A DNA stretch of 64,000 nt, taken from NCBI RefSeq assembly GCF_002806975.1, contig NZ_NIHD01000001.1, positions 558,001-622,000 on the forward strand, read 5' to 3'. Both the position numbers and the translations under genes were made by a program. The number at the start of each line of letters is the position of its first letter. Position 1 is the stretch's first letter. Of this stretch, positions 26,200-33,079 are shown piece after piece. The stretch comes from Marinobacter aromaticivorans (GTDB lineage: Bacteria; Pseudomonadota; Gammaproteobacteria; Pseudomonadales; Oleiphilaceae). The notes below the pieces were generated by a model. That model was given only the letters and a program-made list of their open reading frames with translations, ran no database searches and was not told the origin of the DNA.

Positions 26200-26703
26200 A
26201 TGAAGAACATGCAAATCAATCATGCTCAGAAGGGTTTTACCCTGATCGAACTGATGATCGTTGTGGCGATTATTGGTATTTTGGCGGCTGTGGCTATTCC
26301 GCAGTATCAGGATTATACGGCTCGCTCGCAGGTAACGAGAGTTGTTGGTGAAGTTAATGCTCTGAAGACTAATATCGAAGATGCGTTGCAGCGTGGTGCT
26401 GAAATTGTTGATGGTTACACCGACAATATCTCTGCCAACGAAATTGCGCTTGCATATGATTCCACCAAGTCGAATCTTTTGGACTCGAGTGCAGGCACGA
26501 ATGGGGTGACAATTACCGGTGGCGATACCGCTACCCCGACGATTGCAGCAACTCTCGGTGGTCAAGCTTCTGCAGCAGTGACTGGAGCGGTAGTTCAAAT
26601 TACTCGTGATGCTCAGGGGCGCTGGACATGTGCCGTTACCAACGGTGGTAATGTCACGGGCTGGAAAGACAGCTATGCTCCTGCAGGCTGCCCGGCTTCT
26701 TGA
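26200..26703 (+). CDS. pilA: Type IV major pilin PilA
   Basis: A 167-residue type IVa pilin precursor. The short leader [12 protein letters not shown] is cut by PilD before [20 protein letters not shown], the conserved hydrophobic helix with Glu at +5. A globular head of about 110 residues follows. It has two cysteines near the end ([10 protein letters not shown] and PAGCPAS) that should form the D-region disulfide loop. The ATG at 26200 is preferred to the in-frame ATG at 26185 because AGAGG lies 6 bp before it. It is divergent from pilBCD and downstream of a predicted RpoN promoter. A hairpin terminator follows at 26769. A second pilin lies 1.7 kb downstream. Confidence 0.95.
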   Translation: MKNMQINHAQKGFTLIELMIVVAIIGILAAVAIPQYQDYTARSQVTRVVGEVNALKTNIEDALQRGAEIVDGYTDNISANEIALAYDSTKSNLLDSSAGTNGVTITGGDTATPTIAATLGGQASAAVTGAVVQITRDAQGRWTCAVTNGGNVTGWKDSYAPAGCPAS

Positions 26704-26736
26704 TCAGATGGTTTGAATTACATTTAAGTTTGAATT

Positions 26737-26944
26737 GGACAGGCACGGCGTAGCCTGACCTGATCCCCAAAGGCCCGGCGGATTCGATCCCCGGGCCTTT
26801 GCCGTTTTGGAGGGCGAGTTTGAATAGTTTGAATTGGACAGGCATGTCATGGACAGGCACAGCTCAGCCTGACCTGATTCCCTAAGCTGATCATGGAGCC
26901 TTGGATCATGGACAGGCACAACTTTGGCAGACAGGCACAACTTT
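26737..26944 (+). repeat. GGACAGGCAC repeat cluster 1 (pilA-RAYT gap)
   Basis: The decamer GGACAGGCAC occurs at 26737, 26851 and 26910, with one-mismatch or truncated forms at 26836 (ending CAT) and about 26930 (GACAGGCAC). All copies read in the + direction. Pieces of surrounding sequence are also duplicated, such as GTTTGAATTGGACAGGCA near 26728 and 26826, GGATCATGGACAGGCACAAC, and ACAACTTTGGCA twice. Most copies lead into AGCCT(A/G)A-like words. The 443-bp gap between pilA and the RAYT gene holds no gene other than these repeats and two terminator-like hairpins. Confidence 0.75.
26769..26807 (+). terminator. Terminator-like hairpin after pilA (copy 1 of 3)
   Basis: AAAGGCCCGG (26769-26778) pairs perfectly with CCGGGCCTTT (26791-26800), and GCCGTTTT follows. 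It lies 66 bp after the pilA stop. Nearly identical hairpins with the same flanks recur at 26972 and 28255, which makes this a local direct repeat as well as a likely pilA terminator. Confidence 0.65.
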
Positions 26945-26971
26945 GGCACAACTTAGCCTGACGTGATTCCC

Positions 26972-27010
26972 AAAGGCCCGGTGGTTTCGACCTCCGGGCC
27001 TTTGCCGTTT
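26972..27010 (+). terminator. Terminator-like hairpin (copy 2 of 3)
   Basis: The same AAAGGCCCGG / CCGGGCCTTT stem occurs at 26972-27003, preceded by a GCCTGACGTGATTCCC segment also present in variant form before copies 1 and 3. It lies on the 3' side of the RAYT gene and marks one edge of the segment carrying it. Confidence 0.55.
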
Positions 27011-27146
27011 TGGTGCGTCTATTTCGGGTTTATGGTAAGTCCGTCCCCGTATTCCGCAAAAACGTGCCGAAATCGTTGAAATTCGGGTAAGAGAGACCCT
27101 CGGCAGCGGTGCCGACAGGTGTGTTTGGTCAGGAGAGGGGAATAAG

Positions 27147-28112
27147 CTAGGCAGCCCGTTGTCGGCCAGCGGGGTTTCGATAATCCTGATAACTGTCTTC
27201 AAAGGCTGTCGCCCGATGACACCACCGATCCGGATCCAGGTTCAGTCTTTCCAGAATGGGCAGCGCTTTTTCATTAATGGCTCCGCGTTTGTCATCCCGG
27301 CGGATGCGCCCGGTGCAGTCCACCAGTTCCAGGTAATCTTCAAAGCTGAATAGAATTCCGCGCTGAATGCCATTCCGGATGATGCCCTCAAATCCCAGTA
27401 GCGGTTTCAGCGGTACGGCAAATTCGTTCAGTGCCTGCTGTTCCGTTTGCCGCGTGATTGCTTCGGCCAAGTTAAAAGTAGGCTGGATGCGTTCTTTAAT
27501 GCTGGTGTGATCCGACGTTTCCGGGGTGTCCGCCATGGCGGCCCGGATGGGGTTCAGATCCACATAGGCCATGCAGGAGAGCAGGGCTTCTTCCGTGTCC
27601 AGAGCCTGGGATTTGAATCTGCTTTCCCAGAAATGCCCCGTGCATTCGTCTTCTTTGTTGGCTTGTCGGGCTATAGGTTCATTCAGGCATTTCATAAACC
27701 AGCTCAAGTCCCCCAGCCGCTGCCGGAAGGTGTCTGCATATTCATCAACTCGCCTTAGTTCGGCTGGGTGCAGGTTATCTCCCCGGTAATAGCGCTGTAC
27801 CAACGGTGGCCCTTTGTAAAGGCTGCACCAACGTGCCAGAACCTCCTCGTTGCTCCAGGGCTTCACGTCATCCGGATTGAGTTTCACCACCAGGTGATAA
27901 TGGTTAGACATCACCGCATAGGCCGCCACATCCACAGCAAACACGGAGGCCAGCAGCCGGATTCGCTCTTCAATCCAGGCTCGCCGGTGTTCGTAACTGC
28001 GCCCGGTAACACGGTCTTCTCCACAAAGAAACGTTCGCCGCACACAGCGGGAAATCACGTGGTAGAAAGGGGTGTCTGCAACGCTGATCTGCTCGGTACG
28101 CGGCCTGGGCAT
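27147..28112 (-). CDS. REP-associated tyrosine transposase (RAYT, Y1_Tnp family)
   Basis: A 321-residue single-stranded-DNA endonuclease-like transposase of the IS200-related RAYT group. The HUH motif is MSNHYHLVVKL (about residue 75 on), and the catalytic tyrosine is in MAYVDLNPIRAAM, both characteristic. The N-terminal PRPRTEQISVADTPFYHVISR is a frequent RAYT start. The C-terminal extension of about 120 residues is typical of larger RAYTs. The ATG at 28112 is chosen because the frame above it, open to 28313, encodes repeat sequence only. RAYTs are usually single-copy domesticated genes that act on short palindromic repeats. Here it is bracketed by direct copies of a hairpin (26972 and 28255) and by GGACAGGCAC repeats, and it sits between two pilin genes. 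Confidence 0.9.
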   Translation of the reverse strand: MPRPRTEQISVADTPFYHVISRCVRRTFLCGEDRVTGRSYEHRRAWIEERIRLLASVFAVDVAAYAVMSNHYHLVVKLNPDDVKPWSNEEVLARWCSLYKGPPLVQRYYRGDNLHPAELRRVDEYADTFRQRLGDLSWFMKCLNEPIARQANKEDECTGHFWESRFKSQALDTEEALLSCMAYVDLNPIRAAMADTPETSDHTSIKERIQPTFNLAEAITRQTEQQALNEFAVPLKPLLGFEGIIRNGIQRGILFSFEDYLELVDCTGRIRRDDKRGAINEKALPILERLNLDPDRWCHRATAFEDSYQDYRNPAGRQRAA

Positions 28113-28199
28113 GACTGACTCCTTGTCGTTTTTCTGTACTAATGTAAAAATGCTGTATAAATATCCAGCTTTTTCTTGATTTTTGCAACACCCAGTCAT

Positions 28200-28286
28200 G
28201 GACAGGCGCAGCCTAGCCGGGCGCAGCCTAGCCGCCTGGCGTGACTTGGTTCCCAAAGGCCCGGCGGATTCGATCCCCGGGCCTTT
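28200..28286 (+). repeat. Repeat cluster 2 with hairpin copy 3, upstream of the RAYT gene
   Basis: A variant GGACAGGCGC at 28200 is followed by two GCGCAGCCTAGCC(G) words (about 28206 and 28221). The third copy of the AAAGGCCCGG / CCGGGCCTTT hairpin is at 28255-28286, with the same flanks as copies 1 and 2. The segment 26972-28286 is therefore bounded by direct repeats of about 55 bp with the RAYT gene inside. Confidence 0.7.
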
Positions 28287-28317
28287 GCCGTTTACGCTCA
28301 TAACAAAAATCAATCCT

Positions 28318-28338
28318 GGATAGGCACTGAATTTGCTT
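28318..28338 (+). promoter_or_regulatory. Predicted sigma-54 promoter of the second pilin, overlapping a repeat decamer
   Basis: AGGCACTGAATTTGCT gives GG at 28323-28324 and GC at 28335-28336 with exactly 10 nt between, a very good RpoN match including TTGCT. The bases GGATAGGCAC (28318-28327) are a one-mismatch copy of the dispersed decamer GGACAGGCAC, so the -24 element lies inside a repeat unit. Transcription would start near 28347, about 33 nt before the pilin ATG. Confidence 0.6.
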
Positions 28339-28379
28339 AATCAGCAGAGTAAACGCAAAACACCAAAAGCTGACCCTAT

Positions 28380-28817
28380 ATGACCAAAAGCACCGGTTTT
28401 ACTCTCATTGAGCTGATGATTGTTGTTGCGATCATCGGAATTCTTGCAGCAGTTGCTATCCCCTCCTACCAGAGCTACATCGTAAAAACCCAGATAAACC
28501 GCGCTGTTGGTGAGTTGTCAGCTTACAAAGCTCCGTTTGAAGAGCGTGCGGGCTCACGTGGGAGCGTGACGAATGGAGATATTGGCTATACCCCCTCCGA
28601 TCTCACCACGGGTAGCCAGGCTGTTGATATAGGGGTGCTTAACCTTGACGGTTCTGGTCAGTTGCAAGTGACCATGGGCGGCAACGCGCACCCAAATTTG
28701 GCAGGCTTGGTCCTGAGCTTTGAGCGCAGTTCCTTGGGCACCTGGGAGTGTGTCCTTGACACGAGCTCAGCGCCTGCATGGAGGGCATCTTACTTGCCGT
28801 CTGGCTGCAGGTTGTAA
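28380..28817 (+). CDS. Second type IV pilin (PilA-like)
   Basis: A 145-residue type IV pilin with a very short leader (MTKSTG) before [20 protein letters not shown] and Glu at +5. The head is distinct from that of PilA at 26200, sharing little beyond the N-terminal helix. It keeps two C-terminal cysteines ([11 protein letters not shown] and PSGCRL) for the D-loop. It could be an alternative major pilin or a minor subunit, and sequence cannot decide. The ATG has no strong ribosome site. A GTG-started PglL/TfpO-like gene follows after 98 bp, which suggests that this pilin, or both, is glycosylated. Confidence 0.9.
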   Translation: MTKSTGFTLIELMIVVAIIGILAAVAIPSYQSYIVKTQINRAVGELSAYKAPFEERAGSRGSVTNGDIGYTPSDLTTGSQAVDIGVLNLDGSGQLQVTMGGNAHPNLAGLVLSFERSSLGTWECVLDTSSAPAWRASYLPSGCRL

Positions 28818-28915
28818 ATCCGCCTCATTCATTGCTGGGTTGTTCGTGAAAGGCGTTTTTAGCGCCTTGTCTGAAAGCAATGACAATTTGATCTTTATAT
28901 CTCTGAGGTTTTCGA

Positions 28916-30391
28916 GTGCAAATAGCCCGGAATATGCTCCTTTGGTTTGTCGTCGCAGCAGTATTCGTCAGTGTGTTGTTCGCAGATTTTCTGCCCTTGG
29001 CACTCGGCGGCTATGCATCGCAGCGGTTCATGTTGGTATGGCTTCTGGCGGCGGTAGTCAGTGTGGCAGGGGCGGTTTTGGTGAACCGGAATGGCTGCGC
29101 TGTTTTAAAGGGTGTGTGGCCGGTATTGCTGCTCGCGGCTGGGTTTATACTGCTGGCATTGCCATTTTCTGACGCCTTGTACCCTTGGGTTGAACCCGGA
29201 ATGTACGCCGCGTTTTTTCTTGGTTTTGTGATGGCGGGGAGCTTGCCGAGAGGGAGCGCACAAACGCATCATTGGGTGGTTGTTCTGGTTTACATTGGGG
29301 CAGCTACTGGCGCTTTGTATGGCGGTGCGACTATCACGGTGTACCTTTTTGCGCTCTCTGATCAGGTCGCAAACTTGTCGAATTTTATTCCCTGGGGTTT
29401 CGTCAATATTCGTTACTGGAGTCATGTCGCCACATGGCTAATCCCCTTGCTGCCCCTGGCGGTACTCGTTGGGCCGCTCCAGAATCAAAGATTATGGCGC
29501 TTTTCCGTTGCCCTGGGGGCCGCCCTGTGGTGGTGGGTTGTGTTTCTCTCATCCTCCCGGGGCACCATGCTTGGGCTGGCGTTCGGAGTGCTTGTGGCAG
29601 TCATTTTCGTTGGTCGCCCGGCGTTGCCTTGGTTGAAGGTGTTTTTGCGATATCTGGCCTATGGCCTGGTTGTATGGTTGTTTCTTTCGGTATTGATTCC
29701 TTCATTGTTAATGGATGAAGTAAGCATTCGTACACTCAAAACTGATTCCTCTGGCAGAATACCGCTGTTCATTGAAGCCTGGAAAATGAGCCTGGAATAT
29801 TTCCCCTTCGGCATGGGCCCGCAATCCTGGTTGACTCATGACCTCCTGACTGAAAACTATCGCCAGTCTCCCAAATTTGGCCACCCCCACAACATGTATC
29901 TCATGTGGGCTGCCGAGTATGGCTGGTTGTTAATTGGTGCTCTTTTAACTGTGGCTGGCCAGGCAATCCGGCTCTTTTGGCAGCGTCGAAGTGAGGTGCG
30001 TGCTGCGGAAAATACTGTGCTGGCTCTACCTTTAGTTGCGTTTACCGCATCGGTTTCAGCCGCTTTGTTGCATGCCGGCGTTTCTGCAGTATTCATGGCG
30101 CCTGGGTCCATGCTGATTGGTTTTCTGGTGCTGTGCGTGTTTTGGGCGTTGATCACCCCGAATACGCCGCCTAATACACCCAGGTACCCCAGGGTGAGAG
30201 CATTGATAGCTATTCTGGCGGCGATGTTGATAGGTCTTTCCTGCTACTTCTGGCTGCAACAAGTAGCTGCATATCACAAGGCCATGGAAAGTGACCAGGA
30301 ATTCTATTACGAAAACGTGCCTGCCGGCACACTACCAAGGTTCTGGTTTCACGGGAATTTTCCGAGGCATCCCGATCAAATGCCTCGGTGA
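28916..30391 (+). CDS. O-antigen ligase / pilin glycosyltransferase family (PglL/TfpO-like)
   Basis: A 491-residue polytopic inner-membrane protein with about 11-12 hydrophobic helices. The Wzy_C-type core FLSSSRGTMLGLAFGVLVAV and a periplasmic loop with PLFIEAWKMSLEYFPFGMGP and GHPHNMYLMWAAEYGW are present. In this family the H-N pair in such a loop is part of the active site. Members include O-antigen ligases and PglL/TfpO enzymes that move lipid-linked glycans onto pilins. Its position right after a pilin gene favours pilin glycosylation (inference). The GTG at 28916 follows GAGG. GGACAGGCAC repeats start 10 bp after its stop codon. Confidence 0.82.
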   Translation: MQIARNMLLWFVVAAVFVSVLFADFLPLALGGYASQRFMLVWLLAAVVSVAGAVLVNRNGCAVLKGVWPVLLLAAGFILLALPFSDALYPWVEPGMYAAFFLGFVMAGSLPRGSAQTHHWVVVLVYIGAATGALYGGATITVYLFALSDQVANLSNFIPWGFVNIRYWSHVATWLIPLLPLAVLVGPLQNQRLWRFSVALGAALWWWVVFLSSSRGTMLGLAFGVLVAVIFVGRPALPWLKVFLRYLAYGLVVWLFLSVLIPSLLMDEVSIRTLKTDSSGRIPLFIEAWKMSLEYFPFGMGPQSWLTHDLLTENYRQSPKFGHPHNMYLMWAAEYGWLLIGALLTVAGQAIRLFWQRRSEVRAAENTVLALPLVAFTASVSAALLHAGVSAVFMAPGSMLIGFLVLCVFWALITPNTPPNTPRYPRVRALIAILAAMLIGLSCYFWLQQVAAYHKAMESDQEFYYENVPAGTLPRFWFHGNFPRHPDQMPR

Positions 30392-30400
30392 TAAGGCCAT

Positions 30401-30542
30401 GGACAGGCACAGAAGGCCATGGACAGGTGAAGGCCATAAGGCCATGGACAGGCACAGCCCAGTCTCAGCCCAGTCTAGCAATTGACACTATGGACAGGCA
30501 CTGAATTGGACAGGCACTGAATTGACTGAATTGGACAGGCAC
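30401..30542 (+). repeat. GGACAGGCAC repeat cluster 3 (after the PglL-like gene)
   Basis: Exact decamers lie at 30401, 30446, 30492, 30508 and 30533, and a truncated GGACAGGTGA at 30421, all on the + strand. Two local flavours occur. The first three units, including the truncated one, are preceded by AAGGCCAT, and the last three are followed by TGAATTG. Neighbouring words are reduplicated, such as ATAAGGCCATGGACAGG and CCCAGTCTCAGCCCAGTCTAG. No gene is present between 30392 and 30564. Confidence 0.78.
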
Positions 30543-30564
30543 TGAATTGACAACGTTGGCCTTC

Positions 30565-31839
30565 TCATAGAATGCGAAAGTCTTCCTGAAGTCTGCCCCA
30601 GTGCTCTATAAGTGACTGTTTGTGGCCTTCGTTCATCGGCAGATCTTTAATGGCTCCGGGCCATAGGCACCTGGCTTTCTCCATCGTTTCATCCAAATGG
30701 GGCTTGATTGCCCGCCAGGGAATTCCTGAGCGCTCTGCCCAAAGCTGAAAGTGATCGTAGGAGACGGTGTACCAGGCTTTGGTTTTCCCTAAATTAAGTG
30801 CGTAATCTTTTTCGTTCTCGATGTAGGCGCTGGTTGTAACGATGTCATATGCCGGGGCAAGCCGGGGCGTAATCTGATCAGGATATAGCAGGCTCCAGTT
30901 CTTGAGGTGCGCATCGCCATTGGCAAGCAATACGTTAACGAGTAATCGTTTGGCGAATTGTTGGGCGTCTGCCAGCCCATCGCCAGAATACTCGTATAGA
31001 ATTCTGCCGATTTGTTCGTAGTTGGCTGAGTTGTATTTTTCGTGAGGGTATTTCACTAGTACCTGAGCGAAGTCCTCCATGTGAATCCGCGTGTTGCCAT
31101 TCCGATCAAAACGCTTGATTGCAAACGCCAGTTTTTCGCCGGGCAGGTTTATTGGGGGGAGGTTGTCGAGCCTGTTTAATTCAACCAATTTGATTTCTGG
31201 TATGTTGATCCCCGCCTGCGCCGCAAGCGACATGGCCGTAAATTCGTTTGCCGGCACTTCTTTGTGCTGTGTTGATGGTGTTTTGATGATCCAGTCGCCC
31301 AGCGCATCGTTACCGGAAAGGTTGTAACGCCCTTCTTTTTCCTTCATTGAAAACTTCATTTGCACACCGGCCAGGGAAAACTTGTTTCCCATGGACACCC
31401 TCCCGAAATTAACGGCTTGGGCTTTACTACCGTGGGCACCCAAAATACTAGCGGGCACGTCTTCTGGCGCCAGTGGCTCAGCTATCAAAGCGCCGGGTAA
31501 GTCTCCTCCAAGATACGACAGGATGTGAAATTCGTTATCAACATGAACCTTGAGCCCTTGAGCAATCAACTCTCTCAGGGCTCCTTCCGGAAGCAGGTTG
31601 GATAGCACCGGGTGCAGCCTTTGGTTTCGTGCCCAAGGCTTTTCCATCAGTGCTTTTGCGCGCGGAAACGCGGGGTGGGTAATCAAGCTAAATGTGGGGC
31701 GGTTTGTGTCGGTCGTGAATACCTCGGCAAAACTCAGTACGTTTCGGCCATTTTGAAAGCCTGCCAGATAACCCACCAGTCTGTCATGCAGGGTCAGTTT
31801 GAGTACCTTTATTTCATCAATGCGGTTACTACCCATCAA
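30565..31839 (-). CDS. hipA: HipA-family serine/threonine kinase toxin
   Basis: A 424-residue HipA-type kinase, the toxin of a type II toxin-antitoxin pair. E. coli HipA phosphorylates glutamyl-tRNA synthetase. The N-terminal couple domain spans about residues 10-110 (including RNQRLHPVLSNLLPEGALRE). It is followed by the kinase glycine-rich loop KFSLAGVQMKFSM, the ATP-site lysine in DWIIKTPST, the acidic EDFAQVL and the catalytic loop LLANGDAHLKNWSLLY. The metal-binding AYDIVTT completes the set. All key residues seem intact, so it should be active. Its start overlaps the hipB stop by 4 bp (ATGA). The target cannot be predicted from the sequence. Confidence 0.92.
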   Translation of the reverse strand: MMGSNRIDEIKVLKLTLHDRLVGYLAGFQNGRNVLSFAEVFTTDTNRPTFSLITHPAFPRAKALMEKPWARNQRLHPVLSNLLPEGALRELIAQGLKVHVDNEFHILSYLGGDLPGALIAEPLAPEDVPASILGAHGSKAQAVNFGRVSMGNKFSLAGVQMKFSMKEKEGRYNLSGNDALGDWIIKTPSTQHKEVPANEFTAMSLAAQAGINIPEIKLVELNRLDNLPPINLPGEKLAFAIKRFDRNGNTRIHMEDFAQVLVKYPHEKYNSANYEQIGRILYEYSGDGLADAQQFAKRLLVNVLLANGDAHLKNWSLLYPDQITPRLAPAYDIVTTSAYIENEKDYALNLGKTKAWYTVSYDHFQLWAERSGIPWRAIKPHLDETMEKARCLWPGAIKDLPMNEGHKQSLIEHWGRLQEDFRIL

Positions 31840-32153
31840 TCATCCCCCAGCAAGCCCTTCCAGGGGTCGTCATGTAAGCTTGTGCTGGCACCTTCCCGGG
31901 GCGTATCTGAGGTCTGATCCGATGGTTCATGCTCCAGCACCGCAATCACTGCGCCAAGCTTATCTTTGGGGATAAGCATGAGTTCGCTGTTAAGGGCCTG
32001 TGCTATGAGTTCCAGGTTATCCAGCCTGGGGTTTCCCCTGGATTCCAGGCGCTGATATTGCTGGCGAGACATGCCCGCTCGCAGCATCATATCGCTCTGC
32101 TTGAGGCCGAGTGCCAGTCGTCGTTTTTTAAGTTGTTGAAGTAAAGAGGCCAT
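31836..32153 (-). CDS. hipB: HipB-like XRE-family antitoxin
   Basis: A 105-residue helix-turn-helix protein expected to bind and neutralise HipA and to repress the operon. The XRE domain covers about residues 1-70, with recognition region KQSDMMLRAGMSRQQYQRLE followed by NPRLDNLELIAQALN. The C-terminal 35 residues are acidic and probably contact HipA. ATG 32153 is chosen over an upstream in-frame ATG at 32225 because the latter lies within the operator/promoter region. The last 4 bp overlap hipA. A perfect palindrome and related half-sites lie just upstream, consistent with autoregulation. Confidence 0.9.
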   Translation of the reverse strand: MASLLQQLKKRRLALGLKQSDMMLRAGMSRQQYQRLESRGNPRLDNLELIAQALNSELMLIPKDKLGAVIAVLEHEPSDQTSDTPREGASTSLHDDPWKGLLGDD

Positions 32154-32159
32154 AGGTGT

Positions 32160-32234
32160 CAACGTTTGTGTTGCTTTATTTGTTACACGAAACACATTAG
32201 TTGCTTTTTCGGTAAAAGGCAACAAATGTGTTGC
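32160..32234 (-). promoter_or_regulatory. hipBA promoter with HipB operator palindromes
   Basis: On the minus strand TTGCCT (32217-32222) and TAATGT (32194-32199) are separated by exactly 17 bp. The palindrome GCAACAAATGTGTTGC (32219-32234) overlaps the -35 box. A related half-symmetric CAACGTTTGTGTTGC (32160-32174) lies between the -10 box and the hipB start, and an imperfect copy overlaps the -10 box. This is the layout expected for an antitoxin-repressed promoter. The remaining gap up to sodC carries repeat cluster 4. Confidence 0.6.
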
Positions 32235-32273
32235 TTGTGATAGAAGCGACGTTCAAGCGACGCAAGCGACGTT

Positions 32274-32320
32274 GGACAGGCACAGCCTAGGGACAGGCAC
32301 AGCCTAGCCGCCAGGCACAG
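32274..32320 (+). repeat. GGACAGGCAC repeat cluster 4 (hipB-sodC gap)
   Basis: Decamers lie at 32274 and 32291, and a truncated CAGGCAC at about 32312. Each is followed by AGCCTAG, giving the extended unit GGACAGGCACAGCCTAG. GCGACG-containing words are also repeated just before (TCAAGCGACGCAAGCGACGT). All copies are in the + orientation. Confidence 0.72.
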
Positions 32321-32463
32321 CCTAGCCGCCAACCCCGCCCATCATCATCCAGCACATCAACGAATGTTTAAAAAATTGGAAATCATGGCTACGCTTGTTG
32401 ATGAACGTTCACAGCGCAGGGTCGGCGGGGCCTTCTTTGTCAGAAATGGAAAAGGAGAAGATT

Positions 32464-33012
32464 ATGCATTGCACAAAACCCGGATTATCCCTTCTGGCAG
32501 CTTCCGCTGCTTTGATTCTGTCAGCTTCGCAGGTGTTCGCAGAGCCGAAGCTTGAGGTAGAGATGTTTGAGGCAGGTGTGGAAGGCCAGGGGGATTCGTT
32601 GGGTACGGTTACCCTCATCGCTTATGACCAGGGCGTATTGATTGAGTCGGATCTTCGTGGGCTTGCGCCGGGAATTCACGGCTTTCACCTGCATGAAAAT
32701 CCTGACTGCAGTCCGGTAGAAAAAGACGGAAAGATAACGCCCGCAGGTGCGGCTGGCGGGCATTATGACCCGCAAAACACCGGGAAGCACAAAGGCCCAT
32801 TCGATAAGACAGGGCATCTAGGGGATCTGCCGAGACTGCACGTGGGCCCGGATGGAGAGAACGCCCAGACCAATATTGCGCCAAGGCTGACGCTGAACGA
32901 TTTCAAGGGCCGGGCTCTGGTGATTCATGGTGGAGGGGACAACTACTCGGATTCTCCCCAGCCTCTGGGCGGCGGCGGTGCCCGCATAGCCTGTGGTGTT
33001 GTTGCCGATTAA
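32464..33012 (+). CDS. sodC: Periplasmic Cu/Zn superoxide dismutase
   Basis: A 182-residue SodC with a signal peptide (GLSLLAASAALILSASQVFA). Copper and zinc ligands are recognisable in GFHLHENPDC (two copper histidines), AAGGHYDP, TGHLGDLPRLHV and LVIHGGGDNYSD. The cysteines of the intramolecular disulfide are in NPDC and RIACGV. It detoxifies superoxide in the periplasm. The ATG at 32464 has AAGGAG just before it, and longer open frames above it are not needed. It is the only ordinary gene between two toxin-antitoxin modules. Its stop codon lies inside a 33-bp tandem duplication. Confidence 0.94.
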   Translation: MHCTKPGLSLLAASAALILSASQVFAEPKLEVEMFEAGVEGQGDSLGTVTLIAYDQGVLIESDLRGLAPGIHGFHLHENPDCSPVEKDGKITPAGAAGGHYDPQNTGKHKGPFDKTGHLGDLPRLHVGPDGENAQTNIAPRLTLNDFKGRALVIHGGGDNYSDSPQPLGGGGARIACGVVAD

Positions 33013-33070
33013 CAAGGCATGGACAGGCACAGCTTACTCGATTAACAAGGCATGGACAGGCACAGCTTAC
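33006..33070 (+). repeat. 33-bp tandem duplication over the sodC stop codon
   Basis: A 32-bp unit starting CGATTAACAAGGCATGGACA occurs perfectly twice, at 33006-33037 and 33039-33070, with one extra base between. Each unit contains one GGACAGGCAC decamer (33021 and 33054). The first copy includes the last codon bases and stop of sodC, so the second is a copy of gene-end plus decamer. This shows how a repeat unit has multiplied together with its neighbour. Confidence 0.9.
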
Positions 33071-33079
33071 ACAATGGAT

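Noticed and set aside
26737-33063. Possible CRISPR array from the repeated GGACAGGCAC words
   Set aside because: The unit is only 10-17 bp, spacing is irregular, copies lie in several gaps separated by genes, and no cas gene is nearby.
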